Shown: positions 1 to 10,141 of the stretch, one piece after another
Layout of the letters: every line of letters starts with the position of its first letter
How positions within the stretch are numbered: position 1 is the first letter of the stretch
Source: Gonapodya prolifera JEL478
Taxonomy: Eukaryota > Monoblepharomycota > Monoblepharidomycetes > Monoblepharidales > Gonapodyaceae
Length of the DNA: 64,000 bases
Direction: 5' to 3'
Assembly (NCBI GenBank): GCA_001574975.1
Contig: KQ965838.1
Span: 62,001-126,000 of the forward strand
The notes under the pieces: generated by a model
What the model saw: the letters and a program-made list of their open reading frames with translations, nothing else
The model's database searches: none
Told to the model about the DNA's origin: nothing
Translations under genes and position numbers: made by a program

Positions 1-1551
1 GAGCTCTTAAAAGACCACCCAACTTTTAATGTCATTCCCGGGGAGAAGGAGCGGGAACAACTTTTTGAAGATTGGGTTGTCGAGACTCGGAACAAAGAGA
101 AGGTAAGTAGGGAAGACGCATGATTACTCAATACAGTAACGAACTCACGATTTTTTTCTCAGGATGAATTTCGGCAACGTCGGAAAGTTAACATGGAGAA
201 GTTCCGGAACCTTTTGAGATCAATTCCTCAAATAGATCGGTTTACCCGGTGGAGGGATGCCCAGCAGTTTTACAAATCAACGCCGGAGTATCAAAATGAC
301 ACAGCGTTACAGGCAATGGACGCTCTTGACTTTCTTTCGGTATTTGAAGAACACATCAAGCAACTTGAGAACGAATATGAGGAGGCGCGTAATCGAGAAC
401 AGCGTTTGAAACGGCGCCAAGAGCGCAAGAACAGAGAGGCTTTTTGGGCATTTCTCTCTGACCTTGTGGAGAGGGGTATCCTCACATCGACGACGAAGTG
501 GAAGCAGATATATCCGATTGTGAAAGACGATCCCCGTTACAACGCAATGCTTGGACAAACGGGATCGAGCCCGCTAGAAATGTTCTGGGACATTTTGACA
601 GATATGGAAGAACGTTCCCAGGAAGAGAGGAAGCTTGTTTCGGAGATAATGAGGGAGCGGAATATCACGGTGACCCCGGAGACATCGTTCCCACTCTTCC
701 TAGCTCAATTCTCCGATGAACGTGTTACTAGTGTAGAGAAGCACACTTTGAGAAAGGTATACGAGGAGGTGAGCAAGTCGACGTCTGGTAATGTTGGGCA
801 GAGATAACCAAGGAAATCCGGTCCAACAGCAACTAGAGCGTGCCATTCATCGCATCAAAGAAGACAAGCGGAAGGAGGAAAGGAGGACAAGAAAGAGAAT
901 GGATTACTTTAAGGCACTTCTGAAGAAGGTTGATCCTCCCCTGACGGCGGAAGCACAATGGGAGGAGGTAAGGCGATTTTTTATGATCGAAAGTGTCTTT
1001 CTCATACTTTTGCATCATCCAATGAATCAGGTGAGGCCTAGAATTGAAGACAAAAGAGATTTCCAGGATTTATCTGAGGAACAACGAATCGAGGTATTTG
1101 ACGCGGTTGTGAAAAAGCTTCGTAAGAAAGAAGCGGAAAAGGGAGGTCTTGGAGGAGGCGAAGACAGTGACGACGACGATGATGAACGCGACGAGGAGAG
1201 AAGGAGGAGGGATGGCCGTGACCGCGACCGCAAAGAGCGGGAGCGTGATCGGGATCGTGAGAAAGATCGTGAACGGGAACGCTCTCGAAGAGAGGAAGAT
1301 CGTGATCGCGATCGAGAAAGAGAAAGAGGTGACCGCCGAGACAGGAGTAGGGATCGGGAGAGGGATGTGCGTGATAAGAAGTCAAGACATGAACGATCTC
1401 GAAGGGACAGAAGCGGGTCTGCAAGTGAGGACGAACATGACCGCAAACGAAGGAGAAAGGTGGGTGGAGAATGTGATATTGTTTATTTTCTGTCGTGAGT
1501 ACTACTTTTCTTCCTCTGCAGGACGATGAGATGGAGGAGGGTGAAATATAG
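1..1551 (+). CDS. PRP40: Pre-mRNA-processing factor PRP40, 5'-truncated by the window edge
   Basis: U1 snRNP-associated splicing factor that helps bridge the 5' splice site and branch point. Reading is open from base 1, so the N-terminal WW domains lie outside the window. Visible are several FF-domain segments (for example FEDWVVETRNKEK, then FRNLLRSIPQIDRFTRW, FWAFLSDLVERG and FPLFLAQFSDERV), each with helical, aromatic and charged character. They are followed by a long tail of alternating Arg/Asp/Glu, coded at about 1190-1450. Clear introns lie at 103-162, about 970-1029 and 1459-1521; one more near 750-790 is less certain. The last exon reads DDEMEEGEI then TAG. The stop is 52 nt from the convergent stop of the next gene. 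The RD/RE-rich tail is long but typical of fungal and animal PRP40. Identity is confident; the 5' end is missing. Confidence 0.9.
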
Positions 1552-1603
1552 GTTTCAAAAACGAATAAATTTCATTTGTCATTGCTCTATTCGTGTGCGA
1601 TAT

Positions 1604-3214
1604 TCATGTCTGTAATTCCTCAATTAATTTCATACCGCTAGGTGGTTCGATTGGGACGCCATCAAAGAAATCATTTTCAACGATAAACCGAATGCATTGC
1701 AAAATTGTTGCTCTTTCTCGTTTGATCTCTTTGGAAAGTAGCTGCACGAAACATTGAGATGTTTTAGCGCTCTGTGATGAGAAGAAAGCGATTAAGCATA
1801 CCAATTGCAGCAGAGACTTTCGCTTTGTGTGAGGTGGCGCCATCTTGGACGTTGTACCGCTCTCTTTGGCTCTACTATCATTCCTTGGATTCGATTTTCC
1901 GCCCTTCGCCTGTCCTTTCCCTTCATCGGCGTTTATTGTCCTCCGATCATGGGAAAATCTGCATCGCCTCCCATTGTTGCATCGGCCACGCATAAAATAT
2001 TTGCAGATAGGTCGAACACGACCAGGACCATCCTGCCCCATTCCTTCGTCACTCGTTCTTTCGTGTGCCTTCTCACGGGATTGTGATTGAGAATCGGCAC
2101 GAGATCCCTCTCCACGCTGCCTCTTTTCTTCCTCCTCCTCTAATTTTCGTTTAATGTTCGCTTCAGATGGCCAGTTCTTTTTGCGATCCGCAATCCATTT
2201 CGCGATGTCTTCTGGTGTCTCCAGACGTATTGAAGGTGGCAAGAGGATGGGGAGTCCTGCAGTCTCCCGGCTTCTACTCTCTGCAAAACCAGCCCCATCA
2301 ACTTCGTCCGGTCTCCCATCCAGATCACCACTGTGATTCTCAGCATCCAGAGTGTCACTTTCCAGATCGTCATTGTCCTTAACGCCCAAGGGTGGTCCAT
2401 TGGGTATTACTTTGGAAGAAGCTCCAGTTTGGAGATCCCCAAATAGATTAGAAGCATTGAGACCATTCACCTGGAGCTGTAAACTTTGAATTTGCGCAAG
2501 TGCAGTCTCGACTTCCACCGTTGACGAGGTTGTTGTGTGTGTTTCAGCGATCTCTCCGTCCTCCCATCGATCGTCCATTCCAGAATGCTCCAATTTCACT
2601 GCCTTGTGTTGTTCTTCAGTCAAAAATGAAGTCTTCTTGACTGAAGGGGGGTAAGGGGACGAGCCAATGTCCTCCTCCCGTTTACGTTTATTTGAAACAT
2701 ATCCAGCGTGAAACTCGTGTTCGTGATTCTTCACCAAACCTGGACTCGCCGCAAATGCACAGAGCGAGCACTTCACATGGGTGCGAAAATGTGCTTCATA
2801 TGCAGTTTGTGACGGGAATGAATGTTGGCAAGCCAAGCAGCGCAAGTTAATATGTGCTCCGATGTCCTGATGGAAGTTTTGGCCCCCCTCTGCTCCTTGT
2901 GGTTGATGATGGCGCACTATGGTCTGATCGGTCCAAGGAACAGCTCCTGCTGGTAGACTTTGAGTGGAGGCTGGCCATGGATCGACACCATTTCGATCAT
3001 AGCCACGATCGCTCCATACGTTTCGCACCTGGCCTGGATTGATGTTCATCCCCGTTCTAGTCGGATGGCCACGAGCGTAAGAACTCCCGCGGTTGCTCCA
3101 TCCAGGGGAACCATTCCTCCTCTGATCAGCTCCTCGGTCCTTTCGTGGATTTCCCTTGGAACTATTATCCCATGTAGGGGGCGGTGGTGGTGAAAAGTGG
3201 GGGAACATGTTCAT
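1604..3214 (-). CDS. NUFIP1/Rsa1-like zinc-finger protein (box C/D snoRNP assembly)
   Basis: Likely a nuclear assembly factor for box C/D snoRNPs, as known for human NUFIP1 and yeast Rsa1. The Pro-rich N-terminus is followed by a C2H2 finger (CLACQHSF...H...H, about residues 125-145) and a second CxxC...H...H cluster just after it. The family signature RLETPEDIAKWIADRKKNWP lies near residue 330, then a CCCH finger (CKYFMRGRCNNGRRCRFSH), then a C-terminal helix ending in ILQCIRFIVENDFFDG, which matches the family tail. The frame is open throughout, but 1742-1801 looks like a 60-nt intron (gtatgc...gtgcag on the minus strand) that keeps frame and lacks a stop. Removing it joins KRKSLLQ to LLSKEIKRE, the expected family helix. 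The ATG lies 78 nt downstream of the preceding minus-strand gene. Confidence 0.82.
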   Translation of the reverse strand: MNMFPHFSPPPPPTWDNSSKGNPRKDRGADQRRNGSPGWSNRGSSYARGHPTRTGMNINPGQVRNVWSDRGYDRNGVDPWPASTQSLPAGAVPWTDQTIVRHHQPQGAEGGQNFHQDIGAHINLRCLACQHSFPSQTAYEAHFRTHVKCSLCAFAASPGLVKNHEHEFHAGYVSNKRKREEDIGSSPYPPSVKKTSFLTEEQHKAVKLEHSGMDDRWEDGEIAETHTTTSSTVEVETALAQIQSLQLQVNGLNASNLFGDLQTGASSKVIPNGPPLGVKDNDDLESDTLDAENHSGDLDGRPDEVDGAGFAESRSRETAGLPILLPPSIRLETPEDIAKWIADRKKNWPSEANIKRKLEEEEEKRQRGEGSRADSQSQSREKAHERTSDEGMGQDGPGRVRPICKYFMRGRCNNGRRCRFSHDRRTINADEGKGQAKGGKSNPRNDSRAKESGTTSKMAPPHTKRKSLLQLVCLIAFFSSQSAKTSQCFVQLLSKEIKRERATILQCIRFIVENDFFDGVPIEPPSGMKLIEELQT

Positions 3215-3292
3215 GTTTTCTCTTCGATCTCATCTTTCATTGAAACCACACAAAATTGAACATTTGAGTATAATGCCACAATTTGAGTCCTC

Positions 3293-5111
3293 TCACAACT
3301 TGAGTACATTTGTATGATTACTATTTGCTGTGCTTCCATTGTTCGAAGACTGTGGGGAAGGGGGAGCACTCGAAGACATACCCGGAATGCGGGCGCCCCG
3401 AGACCCTCTCGCTCCAGATATTGCTGCCACAAAGTTGGAGGCTGCCGCGAGACCATCGAGTGCGTCGGTACGCGCTGTTGCACTTCCCACTCCAGGACCA
3501 CCCGCGCCACTCGAACCACCAACTCCTTTTCGCGGAACATCCAGAAGCAGGAGTATCTGAGCTTGGAGTTGATGACACAGAGCTCTGAGTCCGTGTATCT
3601 CATCTCGAACTTTGACGCTCTCGTTCATGATGGCAACATTGTTCCGAAGTTCTGTCGTTTCCAATTGAGCTCTCATTGCCGTAAGCTCACTGGACAGCCG
3701 TTCATTTTCTATTGCAAACTCTTGCAGCAACAAAGGGGGAACCATGTGGTCGTGGGGTGGATAGGGCACACCGCCGAGGGGGAGTTGCGGATGTGATTGG
3801 GGAGGCCCGTAAAATCCTTCGTCCTGACTAAAAAGACCATCTTCCATCCACGCAGAAAGTCCAACTGGAGACATTTCACCGGATTCCATATTATTCTCAG
3901 GAAGTGCATTCCTTGGCGCCCATTCTGATCTGTTCTGCACATTAGAAACAACACCAAGCTGTTGCCTTAAACCAGTCACTTCAACTGTCAAGCCAGCGAC
4001 TTGTCTCTTCAGTGACTCGTTCTCTCTCGTGATGCGGTCGTTCACGATACGTTGCTTCTCCAAAAATCCTTTGATTGCTTCATAAGGGCAACTTGGCAAA
4101 TGATCCGATAGTAGCAACCGCTCGCCCAGCCACATACACCCAAAGCTGGAGTGCAAGCAACCTATGGGGAATCTGGGACATAGCGTGCTGGTGTGCTCCA
4201 CAAGGAGCCGGCGCAATAACTGAGTTTCACAGTGAGGGCACACAATGTTTTCCGCAGGGCATGTAGACGAATGATTCTGATCCCAAATGGCATCCCAAAT
4301 GTTGTAGTTGATCAAAAGTTCGCCCTGCTTATGTATATCTTACTCACCTGAAACTCTCCCCAAGTGAAAGTCTCCTTGCATTCGTCGCATTCAACCTGCC
4401 TCCATTCACAAGATCGAAGGTGCTCGTCCCAATCCCTTTGAATTACAAGTCTCTCACATCCACGATTTGGACACTTCTTCGCAAGATATTCACATTCGCT
4501 CCGAACGTGTGATTTGATGAACTGTCGCTGAGTTTCGAATACACAGCCATTCTCTCGAAACGGACAGCGAACACGGAGCTCATCCAACATGTTGGATATG
4601 ATGCGGTCGGCCGGATGGAGATCGAAGGACTGTGCAGGCGACTCTTCTGAAGGTTGGGGGGTACCAAGGCGAGTTCGGTCAACTGGACACTTTCCACTCA
4701 GTGAAATTGTCCGCGTAATGCATCCTTTGCAGAACGTATGGCTGACCCGACGGTTGTGGTGAGACAGAACACTAATGGTCGAACTGGGTCTTGCCCTTAC
4801 CCGCACGATGTCTTGACTGGTGACAACATTGGGTTGTGACATACATGGCATATGAGATGTTGACTGATCTTTTCCTCGTCAACGTAATCTGAGTTGGCGG
4901 TTGAAGCGTTCGACCTTCAACCAATTAACGAATATTGCAACACCACTCACCGTACTTGTCACTTGTTGAAAACAGATCATCCAGATCTATTGAGAAACGC
5001 ACCCCAGACTCGGTTGTGGATGAGGCGCTCAGTACGTTCCAGAGGCTCCCAGCATCGGGTTCATCTTCACCGAATGCGATCCTTCAGCGTTGATGGGAGA
5101 CTAGACCCCAT
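3293..5111 (-). CDS. RING and TRAF-type zinc-finger protein, putative E3 ubiquitin ligase
   Basis: Minus-strand gene of about five exons. A C3HC4 RING is split by an intron at 4742-4800: CHVCHNPMLSPVKTSCG joins HTFCKGC, then CPVD. TRAF-type Cys/His fingers follow (CPFRENGC...H...C, CPNRGC, CDECKETF, CPHCETQL). A coiled coil starts near FLEKQRIVNDRITREN, and a Pro/Ser/Gly-rich tail ends in HTNVLKL. Introns with good signals are 4277-4347, 4742-4800 and 4889-4950. The first exon is uncertain: an ATG at 5111 works if a further intron is removed around 5035-5070, but another upstream start is possible. RING-TRAF proteins usually act as E3 ligases or scaffolds in the cytoplasm. No MATH domain is visible, so this is not a classic animal TRAF. 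Substrates cannot be inferred. Confidence 0.75.
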
Positions 5112-5377
5112 CAATCCGGCATAACGATACCTTGTGTGAGAGCTCTTGCGGCAATGCCGCTTCGGTCTGGAGAGTGGGGAGCATCGGAAGCCTCGGATAG
5201 CTTGTGCATCAGGCCGTTAGACGACAATGCCGAATCGATTGCTAAGGAAAAGCAAATCGTTTCTTACTTCTCGATCATCCATCATTCAGGTTCTCGTAAA
5301 GCCTGATGATGTAACCATCAAGCAACAGAGAGGGATGAGAAGATGGCCGGAATCATTGTATGTCCTCAACTCGATGA

Positions 5378-6185
5378 TTATATTCTTCTTTTCCCTAGAC
5401 TTCCACCCTTTTTAAGTGCTTCCACTCTTCTAAGCGGTTTCTCTACTTCCCTTACTGGCTCCCAGAAGCCTAAGTTAAGGGGTAAAGAGTTCTTTCTATC
5501 TGTAAACATTCTCCTCACGGGGTCATCAAAATCGAGAGGATTGAGTGGGATCGGTTTCGAAAAGTAGTCCGCGACCTCTCCAAGGGTGGTTAGACTGGTG
5601 AGGGTAGTTTGGGGAACATCGATTCGTCCAAATTCGGACATCGCAGTTGACACGATCTAAAGATATAACGATAAAACGCGCAGTTAGTCCGCCGTAAAGG
5701 TCGCAACAACATACCCGAAACTTCAACGAGAGATCTGTCAGCTTGAATTGCCGCCACATTACTGTGTCGCCATCCACCGGTACCCCGAAGACCCGGGCAA
5801 TTCGGTTTATCTCATTTTCGGCCTCCTGTTTGGAGGGCACAACAGGCACTCGTCGCTCCACCGTAGAGCTGCGGATTGAAGACGAGTGGTCTAGCCAAGG
5901 AGATCGCATTTCAGCCCTCTTCGATGACCGGACCTTTCTCTTTCTTCTTCCAACTTGTCTTGCGTGTATTGCTGTCGTGAGATATTTGAGACCATCGATA
6001 TTTTTCGAGAGCAATTTGTTACTTTGATGCGTGGAAGAGTCCAAATCGGGACAGAAGGAAAGGATACAGAGTTCGACGAACATGGAAAAGGTGGGAATTG
6101 CTGAACCCATGTGGACTGTCGCCGACAAGATGAAAACTCGGGAATCATCTTTCGCTTGGACGTCCGGGGAAATAGTCGCTGACAC
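5378..6185 (-). CDS. Mitochondrial large-subunit ribosomal protein mL50 family
   Basis: Two exons are clear: one ending FKLTDLSLKFR, and one starting IVSTAMSEFGRIDVPQ that ends at a stop at 5378, joined across an intron of about 60 nt near 5656-5713. The run 'SLKF(R)...E.G..VP...L..L..L..V..Y..KP' followed by a DPVRRMF segment fits the Ribosomal_L50 mitochondrial family (fungal MRPL13/mL50), a structural protein of the mitoribosome large subunit. The 5' exons are not resolved. A basic region RRKRKVRSSKRAEMRSPW lies upstream, and a candidate presequence with RQYSKA sits further upstream near 6280-6500 in another frame. The gene start may therefore be near 6500 rather than 6185. Identity is moderate, resting on pattern rather than on a strict motif. 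Confidence 0.55.
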
Positions 6186-6712
6186 CGTTGCATCTGAATG
6201 TCGAGATAGTAAGAGTCAGAAACCATAATGACAACACATTGCTCCGAAAAAAGACATTTTGGGGGATTCAGCAAGTTTAGCGTAATCTTAGCGACTCCAA
6301 TGGGTCCAGCGATGCCTTCGAATATTGACGTATTAGAAAGAGACACGTCCCTTCCCGCCATAAAACAATGTTTCCACGAGACTTCGCGAGAACAAGCCTT
6401 GACGCAACAACAACAACCGATAGCTGCCTTCTCCACTGTTCAACCAGAACCAACTGAGCCACCATCAGCATTCGATCCTCAATACGAGCATCGACGCAGT
6501 CAAATGACAGAGGAACCAGCACGCCGCTCGGCGAATGGATTTAACTTGGGTTCATCATAAATCCATAGAATCCTGCTTGATGGGAGAGGAAATACGCACC
6601 ATTGGTTTCTGGAAGGCAAAAAACTTTCGTGCTGTGGTCGCGAGTTCAGTTCGGTCTCAGAGGGTTTCAGACTTCCCGCCTTCACAAACCAATACGTACG
6701 GTACTGACCAAC

Positions 6713-8225
6713 ATGGGTGTACTAGGATTTTTCAGGATTCTCATTCTTGGCGGCGGGGTAACCCTGTACGTGATTCAGTCGATGTGGTCTGACATCCTTC
6801 ATGGCAAATCGTAACACGCTGAAATGGCACCATCGCTTGGTGTGATTTCGTGATTCCTAGAGTCATGGTTGTATTTAACATCCTCCAGGCAGGTGGTTCT
6901 GCAAAATGGTTATCCTGGTTTAGTCAAAGGAAAGTTCCCATTGATAGGTTCTCAGTCTTCCACTCCAGCTTACCACTGCTGGGCGTGTTTGGGTCACAAA
7001 ATGGTCAAGCTTCGCTGCCGGTGTAATCTGGTACCTCATCTCCTCAACGTTTGAGAAGATCCATGGAATGCCAATCACCTACAGCGGAGACGAGGTCAGT
7101 TCCAACGCTCCTCTGGCGTGATGTGCCACTGATTCCGGTGGCCTACAGCTTCCAGATGGCGAATCAGCCATATTTCTCCCAAACCATCAAGGTTTCAGTG
7201 ATTTTAGTGAGGGGATCGTTCCGGATTTGCACGTGATAATTGCACTCTGAACGGGTCATGCTCTCAGACCTGGTCAACTTTGTAGCTCTTCGCCACAAGA
7301 TGTTGCCTAATTGCAAGTATTTTATTAAAGATTCGATCAAGTGGATGCCGTTCTTCGGCTGGGGTGAGTTAAATCTTGATGCCATCTTGAAAATCATTCT
7401 ACAGGACATTTTCGTTTTAGGAATGTACATGATGGGGATGATTTTCCTCAAAAGGAACTGGGATAAGGATCAGGGCCATGTGAAATCGACTTTTCAGTTC
7501 ATAAAAAACAATCGTATCCCTGTATGGCTGGTTTCCTACCTCGAAGGGACAAGAATAACTCCCCAGAAGAAGGAAGAGGTACACAATTTTGTTTCTTTTG
7601 AGCATACGAGGTGGCCACAAAATGTCACTCTTGCTCCAGAGTCAAGCCTTTGCCAAACAACGCGGCCTACCAGTATTGGAAAACGTGCTCATTCCAAGAA
7701 CCAAAGGATTTATTGCAACTGTTCAAGAGCTGCGTGGTTCTCACGTTACCGCTGTGGTGGGTACACGTGCTATCGATTTCTTTCCGGAACAACAACCTAG
7801 AAATCTCTCATTGTCATGTTCCTTGCTTGCACTCTCGAAGTATGATGCCGTCTTTGTAAGTCGTCGCCCTTACTCTTCTTGCAAATGACATGTTTCACCT
7901 TGCATTCGAAAAGGCATACCGCTACAAGAAGACGACCCTCACCAAAATTCCGTCTCTTACGCGCATTTACAGTGGGCCTCTTGCCCCTGACTACGAGGTG
8001 CATGTACATGTGCGTCGATTCCCCATCTCATCTCTCCCGAATGATGAAGCAGGGCTCAATAAATGGGTGATGGAGCGGTGGATGGAGAAAGACAAAGTGT
8101 TACACCGCCTCAACAAATCATGGACCGATGGAATGGAAGGCTTGAAGAACGGAGGGGAGTGGAACCAAGTGTGGGATCATAGCCAGTGGGCAAACGCGGT
8201 CGATTCTCATCGCAAGGCGGACTGA
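6713..8225 (+). CDS. PlsC-family lysophospholipid acyltransferase (LPAAT/LCLAT type)
   Basis: Membrane enzyme that transfers an acyl chain from acyl-CoA to a lysophospholipid, probably lysophosphatidic acid, in the ER. Motif I reads FLPNHQGFSDF (the HX4D catalytic pair), and motif III reads YLEGTR. Other family blocks are KYFIKDSIKWMPFFGWG and MYMMGMIFLKRNW. Hydrophobic stretches flank motif I (RILILGGGVTLYVI; FAAGVIWYLISS). Exons join cleanly across introns at about 7093-7149 (gtcagt...ctacag), 7207-7267 and 7364-7420, and later around 7580-7637, 7753-7845 and 7861-7910. The 57-nt intron 7364-7420 has no stop and keeps frame. The short exon or exons at 6713-6960 are less certain. The tail (GLAPDYEVHVHVRRF-like) and the stop at 8225 are clear. 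It is divergent from the mL50 gene. Confidence 0.85.
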
Positions 8226-8355
8226 AGGAGAGGTGACTCCGGTTTAAGAAGTTTCCTTGACGTAAATTCGAGCAAAAGGGGGACATTGCTGCTATTCGAA
8301 ACCGTGTTATGTATTGACGTGAAAAACAACACACGATGGTCTATTTGAGGAAGTT

Positions 8356-9370
8356 TCACGCCCTCTTGGTGACACCTGCGGTGATGAACGGACGCCTTAT
8401 TTGGTAGGCACGTGACGAAACTCTGCACAATAAACTCACGCTCGACATCCCGAAGCGCCTGCTTCAGGATTGCGTCCTGGGCATCGGGGGACTCGAGCTC
8501 GGCCTTCACGCGGTCAATAACGTATTGAGCGACCTCGCGCTGTCGGCGCTCCCGAACAGAGGCCTCGTAGCGAACCCAAGCCTCGAGGGTGGAGCGAACC
8601 TCTGTCTGAAGGGCAACCTGTTGCTTGAGCTCGTATGCTTCGGCCTCCATGCGGGCGATTTCCTAATAGCAGGGAATTGACAAAAGCACCAAAGGCGCAA
8701 TGGATAGTGCAACGTACCCTGGAAACCTCGTAGAGGTTCTTGGTTACTCCCACAACGTCGCCAAGCTTGCTCACGTGCTCAAGTCTCTCCTCAACCACAG
8801 CTTTGTGGTCCTCACGCGCTTTGGAAAGAACGTCGCGAATCCGCTGAAGTTGTCGCAAGCACGTCACAATGATACCTCATCAATGCAGACAACGAGAAAG
8901 AACCGCACCTTTTTCTGGTCCTCAAGGATCTGAATAAACATGTCTTTGAGGTTCAAGTACGCCACGGTGAAAGCACCAAGCATAGGAATGGCCTCCAGGG
9001 TCTCGACATCGAAAATGTAGACCTCCTTCGACACAATGTACGCGGTGATGGAGGCGGCGACGCTGATGAAGCCGGCTTTGTGTGCGAGAGTCTTCCCAGG
9101 GGCGAGGTTGACGAGGTTGAGGGCAACCTGTTCCGGCGACGGCTTGACCTCGGTGGACTGGTTGCGACGGCCGGACACCAAGACCGAGTTCGCGGCGGGG
9201 AGAACAGCCCGAGGGAGCACAGGGTTGGAGAAGTTCCGCAGAGCGGCAGCAACTGATTTTAGTAAGCCGATGGAGGAATCGACCGATGGAAGTCCCGAAT
9301 GGTGAAGGATTTTTGTGTTGGTTTCATTTTGTTGAGCGAAGATGAACGAAACAGCGCAATGTCGATCCAT
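8356..9370 (-). CDS. ATP4: Mitochondrial F1Fo ATP synthase subunit b (subunit 4)
   Basis: Stator-stalk subunit in the inner mitochondrial membrane, linking Fo to F1. A presequence rich in Ala/Arg/Ser (VAAALRNFSNPVLPRAVLP) runs to RRNQST. Next come hydrophobic hairpin segments (FISVAASITAYIVSKEVYIF and MLGAFTVAYLNLKDMF), then a long charged helix (RIRDVLSKAREDHKAVVEER; LEAWVRYEASVRERRQRE) typical of subunit b. Introns include 8844-8908 (65 nt), one near 8663-8716, and a last one whose splice gives ALRDVERVTKRA and a stop at 8356. Without that last splice the frame runs on into unrelated sequence, so I favour it. The start was chosen at the Met at 9370; an in-frame Met at 9430 would lengthen the presequence. 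Confidence 0.88.
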
Positions 9371-9685
9371 TCCCATCCAAAATCGATAATCAGTAGAGCG
9401 TGGTTGATTTTGTGACAACGTAGGATCCATGCGTGATGGGGGTCAAATGTGAAGTATGCACGTTCCGAAGAGACAGGAAACGGGAAGCAGGAAGTCGGAC
9501 ATCGTCAGCACGACCCGCTCTTGGTCGAAAAAAACAATCCTCAGCGTCATGAACGCACCCGCAGCTGAGCGCGTCGCAGCCATTACCTCTGCGGTGAACG
9601 AGGAAAATCGGGGTCTGTGCCACACTCCCTTTCAACGTTTCAACTCTTCGTTCTTCCAAACGATTATCCTTATCGCGTGGAGGCG

Positions 9686-10073
9686 ATGTCACGGACCGCA
9701 AAGGTCACATTTGGCGCATCAGTGGCGTGGCTAGGTGTTTGTGTGGTGGGGGTTCATCTCATGAAGGAATGGGAACATAAGGTGCGAGATTCGCTTGACA
9801 CCAATTTCGCAATGGATGTTTCATATGCCGCTCAATGACCTCATCGATTGATCGCTCATGAACACGGCACTCTACCCGACCCGGATCCGACCACCGATTC
9901 AACATTGTGCGGGTCTGTTAACGTGGCAGGCAATGCGTGCGAACATTGTAAAATTTGACGCGGAACGGGAGGCTCGGCGACAGATGAACATCATTGAACA
10001 TGACGAGATGACGAGAAAGCGGGAGATGCTACAGCAGGAGCAGACGCTGACTTCTGGCGCGAGAACGACATGA
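9686..10073 (+). CDS. PET117: PET117-like cytochrome c oxidase assembly protein
   Basis: Very small two-exon gene coding for about 79 residues. Exon 1 reads MSRTAKVTFGASVAWLGVC..., a basic start followed by one membrane segment and GVHLMKEWEHK. An intron of about 100 nt (gtgcga...gtggcag) follows, then exon 2 AMRANIVKFDAEREARRQ..., ending in a charged Glu/Arg/Gln helix. This matches PET117: a short N-terminal membrane anchor, then a V..D.ERE..R type helix, with total length near the family norm. PET117 helps assemble complex IV in the matrix, with heme a synthase. The splice is phase 0 and uses clean consensus. A longer reading from 9617 adds an N-terminus that does not look like the family. 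It is divergent from ATP4. Confidence 0.75.
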
Positions 10074-10141
10074 CTCATTGGACACGTGCATGAACAATCT
10101 GTTGTAAATACATTATATTAGCTGAGCTATGAATTGAACGA

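Noticed and set aside
1027-1446. Long Ser/Arg-rich frames on the minus strand opposite the PRP40 tail.
   Set aside because: Mirror of the Arg/Asp/Glu repeats on the plus strand. No splice or start context and no family features.
7201-7268. An apparent frameshift and loss of the catalytic His in the acyltransferase (frames disagree around 7240).
   Set aside because: An intron at 7207-7267 joins FLPNHQGFSDF to NLVNFVALRHK in frame, giving an intact HX4D motif. The gene looks whole.
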